Below, in pieces: positions 18,077 to 27,108 of a stretch of DNA of 64,000 nt. The notes under the pieces are model-generated. The model did not search any database and was not told the DNA's origin. It saw only the letters and a list, made by a program, of their open reading frames with translations. The stretch covers positions 201,126-265,125 of the forward strand of contig NZ_JAGYXY010000001.1 in NCBI RefSeq assembly GCF_018362775.1. Reading direction: 5' to 3'. Numbering within the stretch: the first letter of the stretch is position 1; every line of letters begins with the position of its first letter. The stretch comes from Alistipes montrealensis (GTDB lineage: Bacteria > Bacteroidota > Bacteroidia > Bacteroidales > Rikenellaceae). The translations under genes and the position numbers were made by a program.

Positions 18077-19453
18077 TTAGAATCCGAATACTTCGCGCGG
18101 ATCGGCGATTTCGCCCATTACCGCGGCGGCGGCCGCAACGGCCACACCCGACAACATCGTGCGGGCCCCGGGACCTTGGCGGCCCTCGAAATTGCGGTTC
18201 GAGGTCGAAACGCTGTATTTGCCGGCAGGGATCTTGTCGGCGTTCATCGCCAGGCACGCCGAACAGCCCGGCTGGCGCAGTTCGAATCCCGCAGCAGCGA
18301 GAATCCGATCCAACCCTTCGGCCTTGGCGGCGGCTTCGACGCCCTTCGAACCGGGAACGATCCACGCAATTACGTTATCGGCCTTGCGGCGGCCTTCGAC
18401 CAATCTGGCGAAGCGGCGCAGGTCCTCGATGCGCCCGTTGGTGCAACTGCCGACGAACACGTAATCGACCTTTTTACCCAGCATCTTCTCTCCGGCCTTA
18501 AAGCCCATGTATTCCAGGGCCTTGGGATCGGCGTCGGCGGGAATCGCGGCATCGACGGCCATACCCATGCCGGGATTGGTCCCGTAGGTAATCATCGGAG
18601 CGATGTCTGCGGCATCGAAGCGGTATTCCTTATCGAAAACGGCGTCGGAATCGCTGTATAGTTTCCGCCAGCGGGCCACAGCCTCGTCGTAAGCGGCTCC
18701 CTGCGGCGCACGTTCGCGGCCGCGGAGGTATTCGAAGGTCTTTTCGTCGGGAGCGATCATGCCGCCGCGCGCACCGCATTCGATGCTCATGTTGCAGACC
18801 GTCATGCGGCCCTCCATCGAAAGCGAACGGATCGTGCTGCCGGCGAACTCGATAAAATAGCCCGTGCCGCCCGAAGCGGTGAGTTTCGAAATGATGTACA
18901 GGATAACGTCCTTGGCCTCGACGCCCGGGCGCAGCGCGCCGTCGACCACAATACGCATCGAGCGGGGTTTGGTCTGCAGGATACACTGGCTGGCGAAGAC
19001 CATTTCGACCTCCGAAGTTCCCACGCCGAACGCCACGGCGCCCAAAGCCCCGTGGGTCGAAGTATGACTGTCACCGCAGACGATGGTCATCCCCGGCTGC
19101 GTAAAGCCCAGCTCCGGACCGATGATGTGCACGATGCCCTGCTGCGGGTTGCCCACGCCGAAGTGCTCGATACCGTGCCGGGCGCAGTTCTCGGCCAGAG
19201 CCTCGACCTGACGCCGCGATTCGGGCTCCTCGATGGGAAGGTGCTGGTCGACGGTCGGGATGTTATGGTCGGCCGTAGCCGTGATCTGCGACGGGCGCGC
19301 GACACCGATTCCGCGGCGTTCGATGCCTGCAAAGGCCACGGGCGAAGTCACCTCGTGGATATACTGCCGGTCGATGTAAAGCACGCAGCGGCCGCCGTCC
19401 TCGACACGCACTGTGTGCGCATCCCATATTTTGTCCAAAAGCGTTCGTCCCAT
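18077..19453 (-). CDS. leuC: 3-isopropylmalate dehydratase large subunit
   Basis: Large, iron-sulfur subunit of isopropylmalate isomerase, 458 residues. It begins [30 protein letters not shown] holds active-site residues, and the three cluster ligands are the cysteines in FVGSCTNGR and in [11 protein letters not shown]. The gene starts one base after the leuA stop, indicating tight coupling. It works with the LeuD product encoded directly downstream. Confidence 0.97.
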   Translation of the reverse strand: MGRTLLDKIWDAHTVRVEDGGRCVLYIDRQYIHEVTSPVAFAGIERRGIGVARPSQITATADHNIPTVDQHLPIEEPESRRQVEALAENCARHGIEHFGVGNPQQGIVHIIGPELGFTQPGMTIVCGDSHTSTHGALGAVAFGVGTSEVEMVFASQCILQTKPRSMRIVVDGALRPGVEAKDVILYIISKLTASGGTGYFIEFAGSTIRSLSMEGRMTVCNMSIECGARGGMIAPDEKTFEYLRGRERAPQGAAYDEAVARWRKLYSDSDAVFDKEYRFDAADIAPMITYGTNPGMGMAVDAAIPADADPKALEYMGFKAGEKMLGKKVDYVFVGSCTNGRIEDLRRFARLVEGRRKADNVIAWIVPGSKGVEAAAKAEGLDRILAAAGFELRQPGCSACLAMNADKIPAGKYSVSTSNRNFEGRQGPGARTMLSGVAVAAAAAVMGEIADPREVFGF

Positions 19454-19454
19454 A

Positions 19455-20975
19455 TCAATTCTCCTCCTCGATCTTTTCGGTTACGTTGAGTGCGCGCAGT
19501 GCGTCGAGGAACGCCTCGATCGAAGCCCGCGTGGTATCGGTGTGCGCTCCAAATCCGTGAACCGTGCGGCTGCCGCACTCCACCTGCACATGCACGCGGC
19601 CCACGTCGTTCGAACCGCGCGTAATGGCCTGCATCAGGAACTCCGCGAGCACGACCTTCTCGTTAATCAGCTTCTTGATGGCCGAGACCGCCGCATCGAC
19701 CGGGCCGTTGCCCGTGGCGGTGGACATGCGCTCGTGGTCACCGAATTTCAGCACCACGGTAGCCGTCGGGACCAGCGTTCCGGTGGTCACCTGCAGAAAC
19801 TTCAGCGCAATGGACTGCTGTTTCATGCGGTCGATATCGCCCACGAGGTACAACAGGTCGTAGTCGTGAATCTCCTTCTTTTTATCGGCCAGGGCGAGGA
19901 ATTTCTCGTACGTGGCGTCGATCTCCTCCTGCGTGAGGTCGTAGCCCAGCAGTTCGAGGCGGTGTACGAGGGCCGCACGGCCGCTGCGGGCCGTCAGGGC
20001 AATGATCGACTCGTTCAGGCCGATGTCCTGCGGGTCGATGATCTCGTAGGTCTGGCGCTGCTTCAGCACACCGTCCTGGTGGATGCCCGACGAATGGGCG
20101 AAGGCATTGCGGCCCACGATGGCCTTGTTGGGCTGCACGGGCATATTCATCAGGCTCGACACCAGGTGCGACGCCTTGGTGATCAGTCGCGAATTGATAT
20201 TCGTGTCGACGGCCACGTCCTTGTGGCAGCGCAGGGTCATCACCACCTCTTCGAGCGAGGTGTTGCCGGCCCGTTCGCCGATGCCGTTGATCGTCACCTC
20301 GGCTTGCCGGGCTCCGTTCAGAATGCCGCTCAGCGTATTGGCCGTAGCCATGCCCAGGTCGTTGTGGCAGTGGGTGGAGATAATGGCCTTGTCGATGTTG
20401 GAAACGTTGTCCACGAGGTACTTGATTTTCGCACCGTATTCGTTCGGCAGGCAGTAGCCCGTAGTATCGGGGATATTGACCACCGTTGCACCGGCCTTGA
20501 TGACCGCCTCGACCACGCGGGCGAGGTACTCGACATCGGCGCGTCCGGCGTCCTCGGCGTAAAACTCCACATCCTCGACGTAACGTTTGGCGTATTTCAC
20601 CGCCTCGACAGCCGATTCGACGATCTTTTCGGGCGTGGAACGCAGCTTGTCATAGATGTGCTGCGGCGAAACGCCGATACCCGTGTGGATGCGTTTGTGC
20701 TTCGCCAGCCGCAGGGCGTCGGCAGCAACGTCGATATCCTTCTTCACGGCGCGGGTCAGCGCGCAGATCGTCGGAAGGGAAACAGCCTTGGAAATCTCCA
20801 GCACGGAGTTGAAATCACCGGGGCTGGAGATGGGAAATCCCGCCTCGATAACGTCTACGCCGAGGCTCTCAAGCAACTTGGCGACCTCAATTTTTTCGGT
20901 GGTGTTCAACTGACAACCGGGGACCTGCTCACCATCGCGCAGCGTGGTGTCGAAAATGTACAATCTCTCGCTCAT
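19455..20975 (-). CDS. leuA: 2-isopropylmalate synthase
   Basis: First committed enzyme of leucine synthesis, condensing acetyl-CoA with 2-oxoisovalerate; 506 residues. [32 protein letters not shown] (metal site) and [14 protein letters not shown] are diagnostic, and the C-terminal ~150 residues form the leucine-binding regulatory domain ([20 protein letters not shown]). As first gene of the operon it has a leader of about 185 bases with a small upstream ORF and competing stems, which suggests transcript-level control in addition to feedback inhibition. Confidence 0.97.
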   Translation of the reverse strand: MSERLYIFDTTLRDGEQVPGCQLNTTEKIEVAKLLESLGVDVIEAGFPISSPGDFNSVLEISKAVSLPTICALTRAVKKDIDVAADALRLAKHKRIHTGIGVSPQHIYDKLRSTPEKIVESAVEAVKYAKRYVEDVEFYAEDAGRADVEYLARVVEAVIKAGATVVNIPDTTGYCLPNEYGAKIKYLVDNVSNIDKAIISTHCHNDLGMATANTLSGILNGARQAEVTINGIGERAGNTSLEEVVMTLRCHKDVAVDTNINSRLITKASHLVSSLMNMPVQPNKAIVGRNAFAHSSGIHQDGVLKQRQTYEIIDPQDIGLNESIIALTARSGRAALVHRLELLGYDLTQEEIDATYEKFLALADKKKEIHDYDLLYLVGDIDRMKQQSIALKFLQVTTGTLVPTATVVLKFGDHERMSTATGNGPVDAAVSAIKKLINEKVVLAEFLMQAITRGSNDVGRVHVQVECGSRTVHGFGAHTDTTRASIEAFLDALRALNVTEKIEEEN

Positions 20976-21009
20976 ACTAACCTCTTTATCGAATAAAACT
21001 CAATGACGC

Positions 21010-21088
21010 CGCCTCACGCTACCGTGCGGCGAACGCCACCCTAACTTCTCATATTGCTTACGATCCGTAACAAAAACAGTCGCCGCAC
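21010..21088 (-). promoter_or_regulatory. leuA leader with mutually exclusive stems
   Basis: Three arms occur in transcript order: arm 1 (21088-21080, GTGCGGCGA), arm 2 (21032-21024, TCGCCGCAC) and arm 3 (21018-21010, CGTGAGGCG). Arms 1 and 2 pair perfectly over nine bases. Arm 2, shifted by one base, also pairs with arm 3 around a four-base loop. The two structures cannot coexist. Arm 1 lies inside the candidate upstream ORF, so ribosome position could choose between them. No strong T run follows arm 3, so termination versus translational control is unclear. Confidence 0.45.
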
Positions 21089-21105
21089 TTAAAAATCCGG
21101 CGCAT
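21058..21105 (-). CDS. Candidate leader peptide of the leu operon
   Basis: A 15-codon ORF reading MRRIFKCGDCFCYGS lies between the likely transcription start (about 21160) and leuA. A purine-rich GGAAAGAGAG stretch precedes its ATG. It has three cysteine codons and a tyrosine but no leucine codons, so it is not a classical leucine attenuator peptide. Codons 6-9 overlap the first arm of the alternative stems. It may be chance in a 185-base leader; conservation in related genomes would decide. Confidence 0.35.
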   Translation of the reverse strand: MRRIFKCGDCFCYGS

Positions 21106-21167
21106 TTCAACTCTCTTTCCAATCGGACTGAAACCGGAACACCGAACGTAACTGCCTTGCTCTCTTG

Positions 21168-21197
21168 CAAATATATGAATTATTTAAGAATTTCAAA
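21168..21197 (-). promoter_or_regulatory. leu operon promoter
   Basis: On the minus strand, TTTG (21197-21194), 18 bases, then TATATTTG (21175-21168) fits the Bacteroidetes consensus well. Confidence 0.65.
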
Positions 21198-21248
21198 AAC
21201 AAAACGGCTAAATTTTCGCCCGTTCGTACGCAAACCGTATGACATACC

Positions 21249-21285
21249 GACGGCCTCCCCGCCCCGAAAGGACCGGAAGGCCGTC
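21249..21285 (-). terminator. Hairpin after ald
   Basis: GACGGCC and GGCCGTC arms with further pairing inside lie 17 bases after the alanine dehydrogenase stop. No T run follows on the minus strand, so it is a weaker terminator candidate. Confidence 0.5.
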
Positions 21286-21302
21286 AAAAAAACGAAACGC
21301 CG

Positions 21303-22409
21303 CTAAAGCGCCAACGGTTCGTAAGGCAGTCCCCAGGCCTCGGCGACGGGTTTATAGACCACCCTGCCGCCGACGATGTTCAGGCCCAGCGCCAGTTCGG
21401 GATTCTCCTGCGCGGCGCGCCGCCAGCCCTTGTCGGCAAGCTGGATGGCATAAGGCAGCGTCGCGTTGGTGAGCGCGAGGGTCGAGGTGCGGGGCACGGC
21501 GCCCGGAATGTTGGCCACGCAATAGTGCAGGATGCCGTCGACATAATACACAGGGTCCTCGTGCGTAGTGGGGCGCGAAGTCTCGAAACAACCGCCCTGG
21601 TCGATGGCAACGTCGACCATAACCGTTCCGGGTTCCATCTCCTTCAGCATATCGCGCGTAACGAGTTTCGGGGCCTTGGCTCCGGGAATCAGCACCGACC
21701 CGATCACCAGGTCGGCATGCTTCAGCTCCTCGCGGATGTTGTATTCGGAAGACATCAGCGTCTTGACGTTCTTGGGCATCACGTCGGCCAGGTAGGTCAG
21801 TCGCTGAAGCGAAATGTCGCAGATCGTCACGTCAGCGCCCGTTCCGGCAGCGGTCTTCGCAGCGGCCGTGCCGACGACTCCGGCTCCGATGACGAAGACT
21901 TTGGCGGGTTTCACGCCCGGCACGCCGCCCAGCAGCACGCCTTTGCCGCCGCGGGGCTTTTCGAGGAAATAACGGCCCTCCTGCGTCGACATGCGGCCTG
22001 CGACCTCCGACATCGGGATCAGCAGCGGCAATGAGCGGTCGGCGCGCTCGACGGTCTCGTAAGCACAGCAGACCGCCCCGCTGTCGATCATGGCACGGGT
22101 GAGGGGTTCGCTGCTGGCGAAGTGGAAAAAGGTAAAGACCAACTGGTCCTTGCGGATGAGTTTATATTCGGGAGCAATAGGTTCCTTGACCTTAATGATC
22201 ATCTCCGCCCGGGCGTAAACCTCCTTGATCGTAGGGAGTATCTCCGCCCCGACGGCCGTATAGGCATCATCGGCAAACCCGCTGTTCACACCGGCCGCAG
22301 CCTGCACATAAACCTGATGGCCCCGCTTCACGAGCTCCTGCGCGCCCGAAGGGGTAAGAGCAATGCGGTTCTCATTGTTCTTGATCTCTTTTGGAATACC
22401 GATAATCAT
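21303..22409 (-). CDS. ald: Alanine dehydrogenase
   Basis: NAD-dependent reversible conversion of alanine to pyruvate and ammonia; 368 residues, matching the family. [20 protein letters not shown] sets the start at 22409 and contains the substrate-binding Arg; HxxYxNAG-like and VKVKEP segments follow. The Rossmann motif is [22 protein letters not shown], and the late segment [21 protein letters not shown] is typical of Ald rather than transhydrogenase. The frame stays open upstream but without family similarity. It appears monocistronic. Confidence 0.95.
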   Translation of the reverse strand: MIIGIPKEIKNNENRIALTPSGAQELVKRGHQVYVQAAAGVNSGFADDAYTAVGAEILPTIKEVYARAEMIIKVKEPIAPEYKLIRKDQLVFTFFHFASSEPLTRAMIDSGAVCCAYETVERADRSLPLLIPMSEVAGRMSTQEGRYFLEKPRGGKGVLLGGVPGVKPAKVFVIGAGVVGTAAAKTAAGTGADVTICDISLQRLTYLADVMPKNVKTLMSSEYNIREELKHADLVIGSVLIPGAKAPKLVTRDMLKEMEPGTVMVDVAIDQGGCFETSRPTTHEDPVYYVDGILHYCVANIPGAVPRTSTLALTNATLPYAIQLADKGWRRAAQENPELALGLNIVGGRVVYKPVAEAWGLPYEPLAL

Positions 22410-22469
22410 GGATTTGGATGTTTTTAAGGTTTTTAGCCTTTCCAAAATACGAATTTAACACGAAAATCC

Positions 22470-22490
22470 AAAAAATCAGGACGATTTTTT
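22470..22490 (-). terminator. AT-rich hairpin after the receptor-like gene
   Basis: AAAAAATC and GATTTTTT form an eight-pair stem around a five-base loop just past the stop at 22500 on the minus strand. Confidence 0.45.
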
Positions 22491-22499
22491 GCACAGGGA

Positions 22500-24920
22500 T
22501 CAGAAGCGGTAAGAGATTGTAAGATAGAACGAACGGGGCCAGGCGTAGGTGTAGCGCGAAGCATGGGGCGCATAGAGGGTATCGTCGCCCGGACGGATAC
22601 GGCGCACGCGCAGCGACTCGTAGCCGCCGTAGACCGTATCGGCGTTGCCCGTCAGGTTGCGCAGCATCAGCGACGCCGTCAGCCGCGAACGTTCGAAATA
22701 GAACGATTTGAAAAGCGAGGCGTCGAGCGTGATGGCGTCGGCAAGCCGCTCCTGCCGGGTAAAGGCGTCGAAAAACTCGCGCGTGATGCCGCCCTGTCCG
22801 GCGATCCGGTCGGTACGGCGCAGGGGCATCGGCTCGACGTAACGCCTCCCGGCATACCCCGCCGAGGCGCGGCATCCCCACCCTTTCGGGCCGAAATAAG
22901 CGATCCCGGCCAAAGCGGTAAGCTGAGGGGCGCCACCGACCTCGCATCCGCGCATGCGGCTCACGGCACGCATGTCGACGGCTGAGTTATCGACATCGGA
23001 AAGCGCCGTAATGCGCGGGTCGCGCACATATTTATAGCGTCCGGCCGAAGCCGCCAGCGACAACTGCCAGCGGTAGGACAGCCGGATGCCGGCGGCGGCC
23101 TCAACGCCATAGGACATGCGCCCGACGCCCGTTACGGCCATGTCGCAGTAGACCGAAGCCATGTCGTCGTAATAACGCCGCGTTTCGGAGCCGTCGAGTG
23201 TCGTCACGGCGAAGAGCGTCGCCTGGAAATCCACGACGGGACCCGTCAGGCGGTAGTTGAGTTCGGCGGCATAGATGCGTTCGGGCGCAGGATTGTCGAC
23301 CGTGCGGTTGTTGTAAAGCGGCTGGTAAAACAGGTCTTCGGCCGCAGGAGTGCGAGCGGCAGCCATAGCGGCGATTTCGAGGTAATGCCGCGGGGAGAAA
23401 GCCCAGCCCGCAAGGGCCTTGAGCGTATAGGGCGTGAAACGCACGACCCGCGAACGGCCATAGGACTGCGCACCGGGAAAGAGCTGCTTTTCGTAATAGC
23501 CCCGGCGGCTGACGGCGTCGCTCCCCAGCATCACCGAAAGGTCGGCGCGAAAACGGTCGGAACGGTAATCGGCCTGCAGGCGGAAACCGGCTCCGCGCAG
23601 TGTCAGCGCATAGTCGTAGCCGAAACGGTCGCCCTCGCGGATCGTGCGGCCGGGATGCCGCAGGTCGTTCTGCAACTTGTTGCTGTACGTATCGTCGTCC
23701 ACGAGAAAACGGTCGATGTCGGTGACGTACTCCGCACCCAGCAGGTCGCGCATCTGTTTATAGGAGCGTGTATGTTCGCGGCGCACGAAGACCCCGTAGC
23801 GGAGCGTCAGCCGGGCATCGGTTTCGGTGGTGAACAGCGCGTCGAAGGCAAGGTTGCAGAGCCGTTCGGCGCGGTCTTCCAATGCATAGACGGCGTGTCC
23901 GCCCGCCATGCGGTTCTGGCGGATCAGTTCGTCCCAGTCGACCTGGGTATAACGAGGGTCATTTGCGAGCCACGCCAGTTCGGTCTCCCGGTCGCCGGTA
24001 TAACTGGGTAAACAGCGGTAATTGTCGGGCATCGGCGTACGGGCGTCATACCAGTCGAGCATGCTGTACTTCGCAACGCCCGCCTCGGCGGCCAGCACAG
24101 CAGCAAGCGAGGTCGAAGCGGACAATGGCACGCCATAGGTAAAAAGCGCCAGCGGAACCGTTTCGCGCCGCACGCGGGAGTTGCGCACCTTGCCGTCCTG
24201 CCAGCCCCAGGCCGGATTGTAAAGGCGGTCGCCCGTCAGCGTAAAAGCCTCTTCGGAAGAAGAAAGGCGCGTGCCCCGCACCGACGGCGGCACGATGCAC
24301 AGCACGGAGAGTTCGTGCCCTTCGCCGAAGCGTTTGGCAAGGTGCAGGCCGGCTGTTACGGCATTGGTGAAAACCCCTTCGACGTGCATGTCGCGGCCCG
24401 TGCGGACATCGAGCGCAGCCGAAATGCGCCAACCGTTGCCGAACGACGACGCGGCGGCGACTTTTGCTCCGACGAGGTAGTTGCGGTCGGTAAAGCGGAC
24501 CGAAGCCAGGAAGGGCTGCAACGGCTCCCCGTCCGGAAACCGGAATGTCCGGATGCCGCCCACCGTACCCGGCTCCCCGGGCGCCGCGGCAAGCCCTGCA
24601 TAGCGCTGTTCTTCGGCCCCGAGCAGTCGCAGGGCCGCCAGGTAACGGTAGGAAACCTCAACGCCCGTCAGCGACGTGCGTTCCAGCCGGTAATCCAGTC
24701 CGCGGCGCCGGAGTGCGACCTGCGGCAGGTTAAAATCGGTGTGAAGGCCGTAGAGGTCCGAAGGGGACTGTACGGCACGGTAGAAAACAGCCGAATCGGT
24801 CGTAAGCAGTTCGCGCCGCTCCTCGCGTTCGGCATAAGGATAGTATTCGTCGCCGGGGTACTGGGCCGCCGCCGCACACGGAAGCAGAAAACACAACAGG
24901 GCACAGCACCTTTTCAGCAT
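22500..24920 (-). CDS. TonB-dependent-receptor-like outer membrane protein
   Basis: An 806-residue outer-membrane beta-barrel protein with signal peptide MLKRCCALLCFLLPCAAAAQ and a C-terminal YRF ending typical of barrel insertion. The barrel repeats are visible throughout (for example RTDRIAGQGGITREFFDAF and the late SLMLRNLTGNADTVYGGYES). The usual N-terminal carboxypeptidase-like domain is missing, and the plug is short: VALRRRGLDYRLERTSLTGVEV is the only plug-like stretch. No TonB box was identified. There is no SusD partner, so it is more likely a stand-alone receptor or remnant than a SusC. The ligand is unknown. Confidence 0.72.
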   Translation of the reverse strand: MLKRCCALLCFLLPCAAAAQYPGDEYYPYAEREERRELLTTDSAVFYRAVQSPSDLYGLHTDFNLPQVALRRRGLDYRLERTSLTGVEVSYRYLAALRLLGAEEQRYAGLAAAPGEPGTVGGIRTFRFPDGEPLQPFLASVRFTDRNYLVGAKVAAASSFGNGWRISAALDVRTGRDMHVEGVFTNAVTAGLHLAKRFGEGHELSVLCIVPPSVRGTRLSSSEEAFTLTGDRLYNPAWGWQDGKVRNSRVRRETVPLALFTYGVPLSASTSLAAVLAAEAGVAKYSMLDWYDARTPMPDNYRCLPSYTGDRETELAWLANDPRYTQVDWDELIRQNRMAGGHAVYALEDRAERLCNLAFDALFTTETDARLTLRYGVFVRREHTRSYKQMRDLLGAEYVTDIDRFLVDDDTYSNKLQNDLRHPGRTIREGDRFGYDYALTLRGAGFRLQADYRSDRFRADLSVMLGSDAVSRRGYYEKQLFPGAQSYGRSRVVRFTPYTLKALAGWAFSPRHYLEIAAMAAARTPAAEDLFYQPLYNNRTVDNPAPERIYAAELNYRLTGPVVDFQATLFAVTTLDGSETRRYYDDMASVYCDMAVTGVGRMSYGVEAAAGIRLSYRWQLSLAASAGRYKYVRDPRITALSDVDNSAVDMRAVSRMRGCEVGGAPQLTALAGIAYFGPKGWGCRASAGYAGRRYVEPMPLRRTDRIAGQGGITREFFDAFTRQERLADAITLDASLFKSFYFERSRLTASLMLRNLTGNADTVYGGYESLRVRRIRPGDDTLYAPHASRYTYAWPRSFYLTISYRF

Positions 24921-24942
24921 ATTTTCGCAACTTTATGAAATA

Positions 24943-24950
24943 CAAAGATA
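24943..24950 (-). promoter_or_regulatory. Promoter -7 element of the receptor-like gene
   Basis: TATCTTTG on the minus strand, giving a leader of roughly 15-20 bases before the ATG at 24920. Confidence 0.55.
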
Positions 24951-25015
24951 GCAAAATATGCGAATGCTGCGATAAAATCCGGGATTATGTTACGCTTCCG
25001 GATGCGGAAAGGCAA

Positions 25016-27034
25016 CTATTCAGCGGGCGGGAAGACCGAGATGCGGAGCCGGGCGGCCCCCATCGGGACCAGCTTTATGTCGGACACCGTATCGCTGCGC
25101 TCCGCCCAGGGGCCGGGCAGCACGCCAGTAAGGCCGTACTGGTCGATCGTCCAGTCCGGAACCAGCCGCCCCTTGGCCGAGAACTCCAGCGGCACAGACT
25201 CCAGCGTGAAGGGGTTGTCGTCCGCAGGCCACTCCCGCCTTTGGAGCGTTATCGGCGCACCGGACACCAGGGCGTAGTTCCACGGCGACGCCGCATGTAT
25301 CTCGTAGGAGGGCCATTGCGCCACGTCGGCGTCAGCCTGCCATTTCGAATCGCTGATAGCCGTCGCGCGGCTGTCCACGCGGCGGTATTCCTCGTCGATT
25401 TTCAGCGAGAGCGTCAGCGGACCATAATCGACCGTCACGCCGTTCTGGTTGACCTGCCACGTCCGCTGCGAAAGTTTCATCGGAAGGCTGAGCACGACTT
25501 CGTCGCCGTCCTGCCATTCGCGCACGATTTTCGCATACTTCCCCGGCGTACAGGTCCCCTTCGCCTCATGTCCGTTGACATACACGGAAGCCCCGTCGCA
25601 CCATGTCGGAATGCGGAGATAGAGCGGAAACGAAACGCCGCCGTCGGTATTCACGGTGAATCGCACCTGCTCTTCGAACGGATAGTTTCCCGACTCGGTG
25701 ATCGTAACCTGCCGCCCGTCCCCCACTTTCAGCGTCGCCGTACACGCGCTGTAAACGAGTGCGGCGGCTCCGTTGTCGGGCGTGGCCATCACGAGATGCT
25801 GGATGTAATAAGGCCATCCCATGCCGTGGTTGTGCTGGCAGCAACGGCTGCTGAACGGGTTCATGGCCAGAAACGGCCCGGAGTTGTCGACACCCGGATT
25901 GTGGTTGCGGGAGTCGCTAACGACATGGTTCGGGCAGGTGAGGTAGCGCAGCGCCTTGTAATCGGGCATCAGCGCCGCGGGATAGCTGTTGAAGGCTACG
26001 TCCTCGCAGTTCTCGGCCCACGCGGGATCACCCGTTACCTGCAACAGGATATTGTCGGAAAGCATCTGTTCGACAAACGAGCAGGTCTCCGAACCCTGGC
26101 GCGGGTCGAAGAAACCGATGCGGGCGTTTTCGTCGGCCCCGAACATGCCTCCGGGAACCTGTCCGAAGGCCCGGCGGATGAAACTGAAGACGTTATACGT
26201 CGCGTGAAGGGCCTTCCGGTCGCCCGAGAACATCCACCACTCGGCCGGTTCGCGAAACCCCTGCGCGATATTCACCACGTGCCAGTTGGGCAACTGGGTC
26301 GGTTTCGTCCAGTCCGCCGTATTGCGGTGTATCTTGCGGGCCAGTTCCGGCAGCGACTCGTCGCCCGTGCGGTTGTAAAGCCACGCCAGCGTCCACATCA
26401 TGTCGCCGCCGCGGCTGTTGTCCCAGTATTGTTTCAGGAAAAGCTCATCGGGGCAGGCTGCAAGCCACTTGTAGTAACTCGTCAGGAACGCGATGACGCG
26501 CTCGTCGCCCGTATAGTCGTAGTAGTCCTGCATGATCCAGCATACGACCATGTTCGCCAGCAGGTCGCGGCTGCCGCGCTCGTTGGTAAGAACCGGGCCG
26601 AACCAGCCGTCGGGCCGCTGCGTCGAAAGGATCCCCTCGATCCACGAGCGGGCCTCGTCCGTCATCGCCCGGTCGCCGAGGATATAAGCCGTCGCGGCAT
26701 ATCCGCGCAGCCAGTAAGGAACCTCCTCCCAGCCGTTGCTGTCGCCGCGGCCCAGCCATGCGTTGCGGTCCTTCTCCAGCCACTGGCTGATACGCCCCAG
26801 GTTTCCGGCCAGTCCGTCGGCCTGGAGCCGGAGCTGGCGGGCGATCCACCCCGCAGGGCGCACGGCCCCGACAGGCAGTTTGATGAAATACTGGGGTTGC
26901 AGCGGAGCCCGGTTGCTCGCATAATATGCATTGCGCGAGGAGGTATCGGGGCGGTCGACGATGTCGAACCGTTCGGCCGAGCAGGCCGCAAATGCCGCCG
27001 AAAACAGCAAAATGACGAATCGGATCGGTTTCAT
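25016..27034 (-). CDS. GH127-type beta-L-arabinofuranosidase lipoprotein
   Basis: Predicted beta-L-arabinofuranosidase of the DUF1680 group (GH127, possibly GH146), 672 residues. The start at 27034 gives a lipoprotein signal, MKPIRFVILLFSAAFAAC. The catalytic zinc site of the family is present: Glu316-x-Cys318 in SETCSFVEQM and Cys398-Cys399 in SSRCCQHNHG, one of which is the nucleophile. The alpha/alpha barrel occupies the first two thirds and beta-sandwich domains the rest. No other arabinan genes surround it, so it may act on arabinofuranose decorations of plant or host glycoproteins. The reading frame is open far upstream, but that part is not protein-like. Confidence 0.88.
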   Translation of the reverse strand: MKPIRFVILLFSAAFAACSAERFDIVDRPDTSSRNAYYASNRAPLQPQYFIKLPVGAVRPAGWIARQLRLQADGLAGNLGRISQWLEKDRNAWLGRGDSNGWEEVPYWLRGYAATAYILGDRAMTDEARSWIEGILSTQRPDGWFGPVLTNERGSRDLLANMVVCWIMQDYYDYTGDERVIAFLTSYYKWLAACPDELFLKQYWDNSRGGDMMWTLAWLYNRTGDESLPELARKIHRNTADWTKPTQLPNWHVVNIAQGFREPAEWWMFSGDRKALHATYNVFSFIRRAFGQVPGGMFGADENARIGFFDPRQGSETCSFVEQMLSDNILLQVTGDPAWAENCEDVAFNSYPAALMPDYKALRYLTCPNHVVSDSRNHNPGVDNSGPFLAMNPFSSRCCQHNHGMGWPYYIQHLVMATPDNGAAALVYSACTATLKVGDGRQVTITESGNYPFEEQVRFTVNTDGGVSFPLYLRIPTWCDGASVYVNGHEAKGTCTPGKYAKIVREWQDGDEVVLSLPMKLSQRTWQVNQNGVTVDYGPLTLSLKIDEEYRRVDSRATAISDSKWQADADVAQWPSYEIHAASPWNYALVSGAPITLQRREWPADDNPFTLESVPLEFSAKGRLVPDWTIDQYGLTGVLPGPWAERSDTVSDIKLVPMGAARLRISVFPPAE

Positions 27035-27062
27035 GGGTTTCTTCGGATGACGGCAAACAAAC

Positions 27063-27095
27063 GGTGCGTTGCGCAGCACCCTGCGACAACGCACC
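27063..27095 (-). terminator. pepD terminator hairpin
   Basis: GGTGCGTTG and CAACGCACC pair, with further inner pairs, 14 bases after the pepD stop; GTTTGTTTG follows on the minus strand. Confidence 0.65.
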
Positions 27096-27108
27096 TTGAA
27101 ATCGGAAA

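Noticed and set aside
16220..18661. An 813-codon plus-strand open frame across the leu genes
   Set aside because: It spans three well supported minus-strand genes (second LeuA, leuD, leuC) and has no recognisable domain.
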